Assembly (NCBI GenBank): GCA_947474705.1
Contig: CANJJS010000048.1
Span: 1-37,577, forward strand
DNA: 37,577 nt
Direction: 5' to 3'
From: Acetobacteraceae bacterium
GTDB lineage: Bacteria > Pseudomonadota > Alphaproteobacteria > Acetobacterales > Acetobacteraceae
The notes under the pieces were generated by a model. It searched no databases and was not told where the DNA came from. It worked only from the letters and a program-made list of their open reading frames with translations. A program made the translations under genes and the position numbers. Shown here piece after piece: positions 35,371 to 37,577 of this stretch; within the stretch, counting starts at the first letter, position 1; the number at the start of each line of letters is the position of its first letter.

Positions 35371-35398
35371 TTTGCCCGTGGCGCGCCGGGCGGGCAAA
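35371..35398. promoter_or_regulatory. Inverted repeat between rutA-like and hydrolase genes
   Basis: TTTGCCCG (35371-35378) and CGGGCAAA (35391-35398) form a perfect 8-bp inverted repeat with a 12-base centre in the 169-base divergent gap, 33 bases before the hydrolase ATG. It fits an operator for a dimeric regulator or a leader hairpin; no other evidence separates these. Confidence 0.4.
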
Positions 35399-35430
35399 CT
35401 TCGCCCATACGAAGCCAGAAGGACCCGCCC

Positions 35431-36276
35431 ATGACGCAGCCGGAAAGCAAATATTTCGAGAATGACGGGCTGCGCCTGCGCTACCTCGACTGGGGCAACG
35501 CATCCGCGCCGCCGCTGGTCTGCGTTCACGGCTATACCAGCAGCGCCGAGGCGTTCAACGGCTTCGCGCGGCGGTTCCGCGACCGGTTCCATATCGTCGC
35601 GCTGGATGTGCGCGGCCACGGCGAAAGCGCCTGGTCGCCCGGCGGTGCCTATACCTACCGCGACCAGGCCTCCGACCTCGCGGCCTTCGCGGACCAGCAA
35701 GGGCTGGGGTCCTTTGTGCTCGTGGGCACCTCGATGGGCGGAATTATCGCGATGACCTACGCGATGACGCACGGCGCGCGGTTGCGGGCGCTGGTCCTGA
35801 ACGATGTCGGGCCGGACATCGAAACCGGCAGCCATCGCATCACCCAAATGGCGGGGGCGCGTCCGGACTCGTTCCCAACGCTGGACGAGGCCTTGGCGTG
35901 GCGCCGCGCGGCCTCCCCCATCGTCGCGGCACGCGACCTCGCGGACCAGCGAGAACTCGCGCTTGGCCTGTTACGCCAACAACCCGCCGGCTCCTGGGCC
36001 TGGAAACTGGACCCCGCCTATATCCAACAACGCGTGGCCCATGGCGCGCCGGTCCGCCCCGACCTGTGGCCGGTGCTGAGCACGCTGGCCTGCCCGGCGC
36101 TGGTCGTTTGGGGCACCGCCAGCGACGTGCTGTCGGAAACACAGGCGCGCCGCATGGTGACCACCTTGCCAAAAGGCGAATTACTGGAAATCCCGGGAAC
36201 CGTGCACGCGCCCAGCCTGGTCGAGCCGGCCTCGGTTTCGGGTCTGGACCGGTTCTTGTCCGGCCTGGCAACCTGA
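35431..36276 (+). CDS. Alpha/beta hydrolase
   Basis: This 281-aa cytosolic hydrolase has a complete triad: nucleophile S101 in GTSMGG, D232 in VWGTASDVLS and H259 in GTVHAPS. HGYTSSAEAF forms the oxyanion region and a helical cap spans about 130-205. It resembles 2-hydroxymuconate semialdehyde hydrolase or esterase-type members; it does not read like RutD at its N terminus. AAGGA precedes the ATG. It is divergent from the RutA-like gene and followed by the cupin after 27 bases, suggesting one catabolic unit. Substrate unknown. Confidence 0.9.
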   Translation: MTQPESKYFENDGLRLRYLDWGNASAPPLVCVHGYTSSAEAFNGFARRFRDRFHIVALDVRGHGESAWSPGGAYTYRDQASDLAAFADQQGLGSFVLVGTSMGGIIAMTYAMTHGARLRALVLNDVGPDIETGSHRITQMAGARPDSFPTLDEALAWRRAASPIVAARDLADQRELALGLLRQQPAGSWAWKLDPAYIQQRVAHGAPVRPDLWPVLSTLACPALVVWGTASDVLSETQARRMVTTLPKGELLEIPGTVHAPSLVEPASVSGLDRFLSGLAT

Positions 36277-36303
36277 CCTCGCGCGCGGCCGGGAGAACGC
36301 GCC

Positions 36304-36693
36304 ATGGAAACGAAAACGCTGGGCCCGGCGCGCGACGCCGTGGCGCCGGACGGGTCTGACGTGCGGGTGCTGCTGGGGTTGAAGGGCGGCGGCATGGCGC
36401 ATTTCTCTCTGGCACCGGGAGAGGTTTCGACGGCGGTGCGGCACCGGACGGTGGAGGAAATCTGGTATTTTCTGTCAGGCCACGGGCGGATGTGGCGGCG
36501 GATGGGGGAGACCAGCACGATCGTGGAGGTCCGGGCGGGTGTTTGTTTGACGATCCCGCTGGGGGTGGAATTTCAGTTCCAGTCGGAGGGGACTGAGCCT
36601 CTGGAGGCGGTGGGGGTGACGATGCCGCCCTGGCCTGGGGAGGGGGAGGCGGTGGTTGTGGAGGGGGTTTGGGGGGCGACGGTGGGGAGATAA
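36304..36693 (+). CDS. Small cupin-domain protein
   Basis: This 129-aa protein forms a single beta-barrel. Motif 1 is recognisable (VRHRTVEEIWYFLSGHG: H47, the second His replaced by T49, E51/E52, G59). Motif 2 (VCLTIPLGVEFQFQS) keeps PxG but lacks the metal His (F in its place). Metal binding is therefore doubtful, and a sugar- or small-acid-binding or isomerase role is possible. GGGAGAACGCGCC precedes the ATG. It is likely co-transcribed with the hydrolase. Function is unknown. Confidence 0.82.
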   Translation: METKTLGPARDAVAPDGSDVRVLLGLKGGGMAHFSLAPGEVSTAVRHRTVEEIWYFLSGHGRMWRRMGETSTIVEVRAGVCLTIPLGVEFQFQSEGTEPLEAVGVTMPPWPGEGEAVVVEGVWGATVGR

Positions 36694-36795
36694 GGGCTGG
36701 GCGGGTCTGTCTGCGTCGATGTGCGGGGAATGTGGGGATCGAGCGACCTCAGCTATCGACAGAGTATATGCTCCGGGCAGGACGTGGCGGCGCGA

Positions 36796-37425
36796 TCATT
36801 CGGGAAAATCCTCAGGTTGCCAATGGCGAATCCCTTGGGATATATCCGTCGCCTTCTGAGTGAGCTTTCCTTTCACGAATGCAGCCGGGGATGAATCCAG
36901 CGAGTAAACGTATTCTTTAGCACACGCGATGGTTTCCTCGTTGATTACGTGAGTAAGCTTGCCGTAAGACATATTTCGCGTTTTGGCTCTCGTCGCGAGA
37001 CCGGCGGATGCAAAAAAGACCGTATTGGGTGCGATCGGCAAAATGACAAGGCAATCAGGCCTATCGAGCGGGATACCACAAGGATAGGGCATACGTGGCA
37101 TCGCAAGAAGAGGTCGATCACCGACCAAAATGTCGGTCCGATCAAGCCGACGCGTCCACCAATGCATTGCGCTAAACGACAGAATTTTCGTAGGATCGGA
37201 TGCCAGTTCCATGGCAATTTTCAGAGGAAAATTTCGTTCGAACTCCGGTGTTCTGGACTCCATTATCGACGTGACGACAGCTTCCACATCAGGTGGACCT
37301 GCCGCCCGTGTTTGTGCATCCCTGATACCTTTTCGAGTCTCGATTGGCCCCATCTCTCTTAACGTTTCTGGTGTCCGAACGCCCAATGAAACAATGAACC
37401 GCGCCCATGCATATCGCTGCTCGGG
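36796..37425 (-). pseudogene. DUF4238 gene, 5' end removed by an IS1595-like element
   Basis: The C-terminal part of a DUF4238 protein is intact: MHWWTRRLDRTDILVGDRPL, DCLVILPIAPNTVFFAS and NEETIACAKEYVYSLD, ending EDFPE at 36796. Reading upstream in the same frame the protein-like sequence continues through PEQRYAWARFIVSLGVRTPE as far as about 37425, past the TTG at 37386 that could be taken as a start, then meets a stop inside the transposon end. The N-terminal block that DUF4238 normally has (about 100 residues with an HHYVPQ-like motif) is missing. The region is clearly AT-richer than the rest, suggesting acquisition. A short residual protein from 37386 is possible but unlikely to function. 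Confidence 0.75.
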
Positions 37426-37577
37426 TAAAAGATTACCTGATTACCCATAAACCTCAGCTAACTTCAGGAGCCTGTATGGCATCGGCGGGGTCCGCGCGGC
37501 GGCCCAGCAAAGGCGAGGCACCATGGCGGCGAGATCGTATCGCCGGTTGAAGCGATACTCGAACTCGGCGAGGTAAC
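37423..37577 (-). mobile_element. IS1595-family insertion sequence, right end with transposase C terminus
   Basis: The minus strand from the window edge to the TAA at 37441-37443 encodes the last 45 or so residues of a transposase: YLAEFEYRFNRRYDLAAMV, then a Pro-rich PYRLLKLAEVYG end. The YxxEFxxRFNRR pattern is typical of the C-terminal DDE domain of ISXO2/IS1595-like transposases. The outer end appears to start near GGGTAAAAGATTACC (37423), 18 bases beyond the stop, where DUF4238 homology ceases. The exact terminal repeat and an 8-bp target duplication cannot be checked because the other end is outside the window. Confidence 0.75.

Noticed and set aside
1-37577. CRISPR array, tRNA or rRNA genes, prophage modules
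   Set aside because: No regularly spaced direct repeats, no tRNA cloverleaf or TPsiC-like arm outside coding regions, and no phage structural genes were found by reading.

Overview
The window is 37.6 kb of GC-rich bacterial chromosome. Gene content points to an alphaproteobacterium, most likely of the Rhodospirillales/Acetobacteraceae type: squalene-hopene cyclase with HpnE, a DUF29 protein, a Bug/TctC-type tripartite carboxylate transporter, Tat-exported ABC sugar-binding proteins, and an apparent NadQ-like operator at nadA. This placement is inference from gene families; there is no rRNA or tRNA in the window.

Layout. 1-2.4 kb: the N-terminal part of a Calx-beta repeat protein and a 78-aa exported pentapeptide-repeat protein, both on the minus strand. 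Each sits behind a copy of the same ~145-bp leader, in register to the base with the start codon (offset exactly 660 bp). 2.5-5.0 kb: a PatB/MalY-type aminotransferase and a CmcJ/NvfI-family oxidase. 5.3-8.5 kb: two sugar-type ABC permeases and their binding protein, with no ATPase. 9.0-14.3 kb: a 14-TM drug exporter, an NtaA-type flavin monooxygenase and the ABC-F protein Uup. 14.3-19.2 kb: DUF1028, a ketopantoate-reductase homologue, a standalone AID/APOBEC-fold deaminase-like protein in visibly AT-richer DNA, a glutathione transferase, a TIGR03084-type protein and DUF29. 19.4-21.5 kb: nadA-nadC for quinolinate/NAD synthesis, with tandem palindromic operators on a recognisable promoter. 21.6-24.6 kb: a TetR regulator, an orphan sugar-binding protein, and an OmpR-type regulator whose phospho-acceptor Asp is replaced by Glu.

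24.7-29.6 kb: ribA, a YkuD L,D-transpeptidase, hpnE and shc, closely packed on the plus strand (riboflavin and hopanoid synthesis). 29.6-34.2 kb: a PrpF-family isomerase next to tctC / tctBA, which together look like a tricarboxylate import-and-isomerise module. 34.2-36.7 kb: a RutA-like pyrimidine oxygenase with a TTG start, divergent from an alpha/beta hydrolase and a cupin. 36.8-37.6 kb: a DUF4238 gene truncated at its 5' end by an IS1595-like insertion sequence that runs off the window.

Intergenic gaps repeatedly hold short palindromic REP/BIME-like elements (8.5, 11.9, 12.2, 15.1, 30.9 kb). The most unusual items are the duplicated leader driving two unrelated surface/exported genes, the standalone deaminase-like gene, and the pseudo-receiver response regulator. 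No CRISPR array, prophage or defence island was seen.
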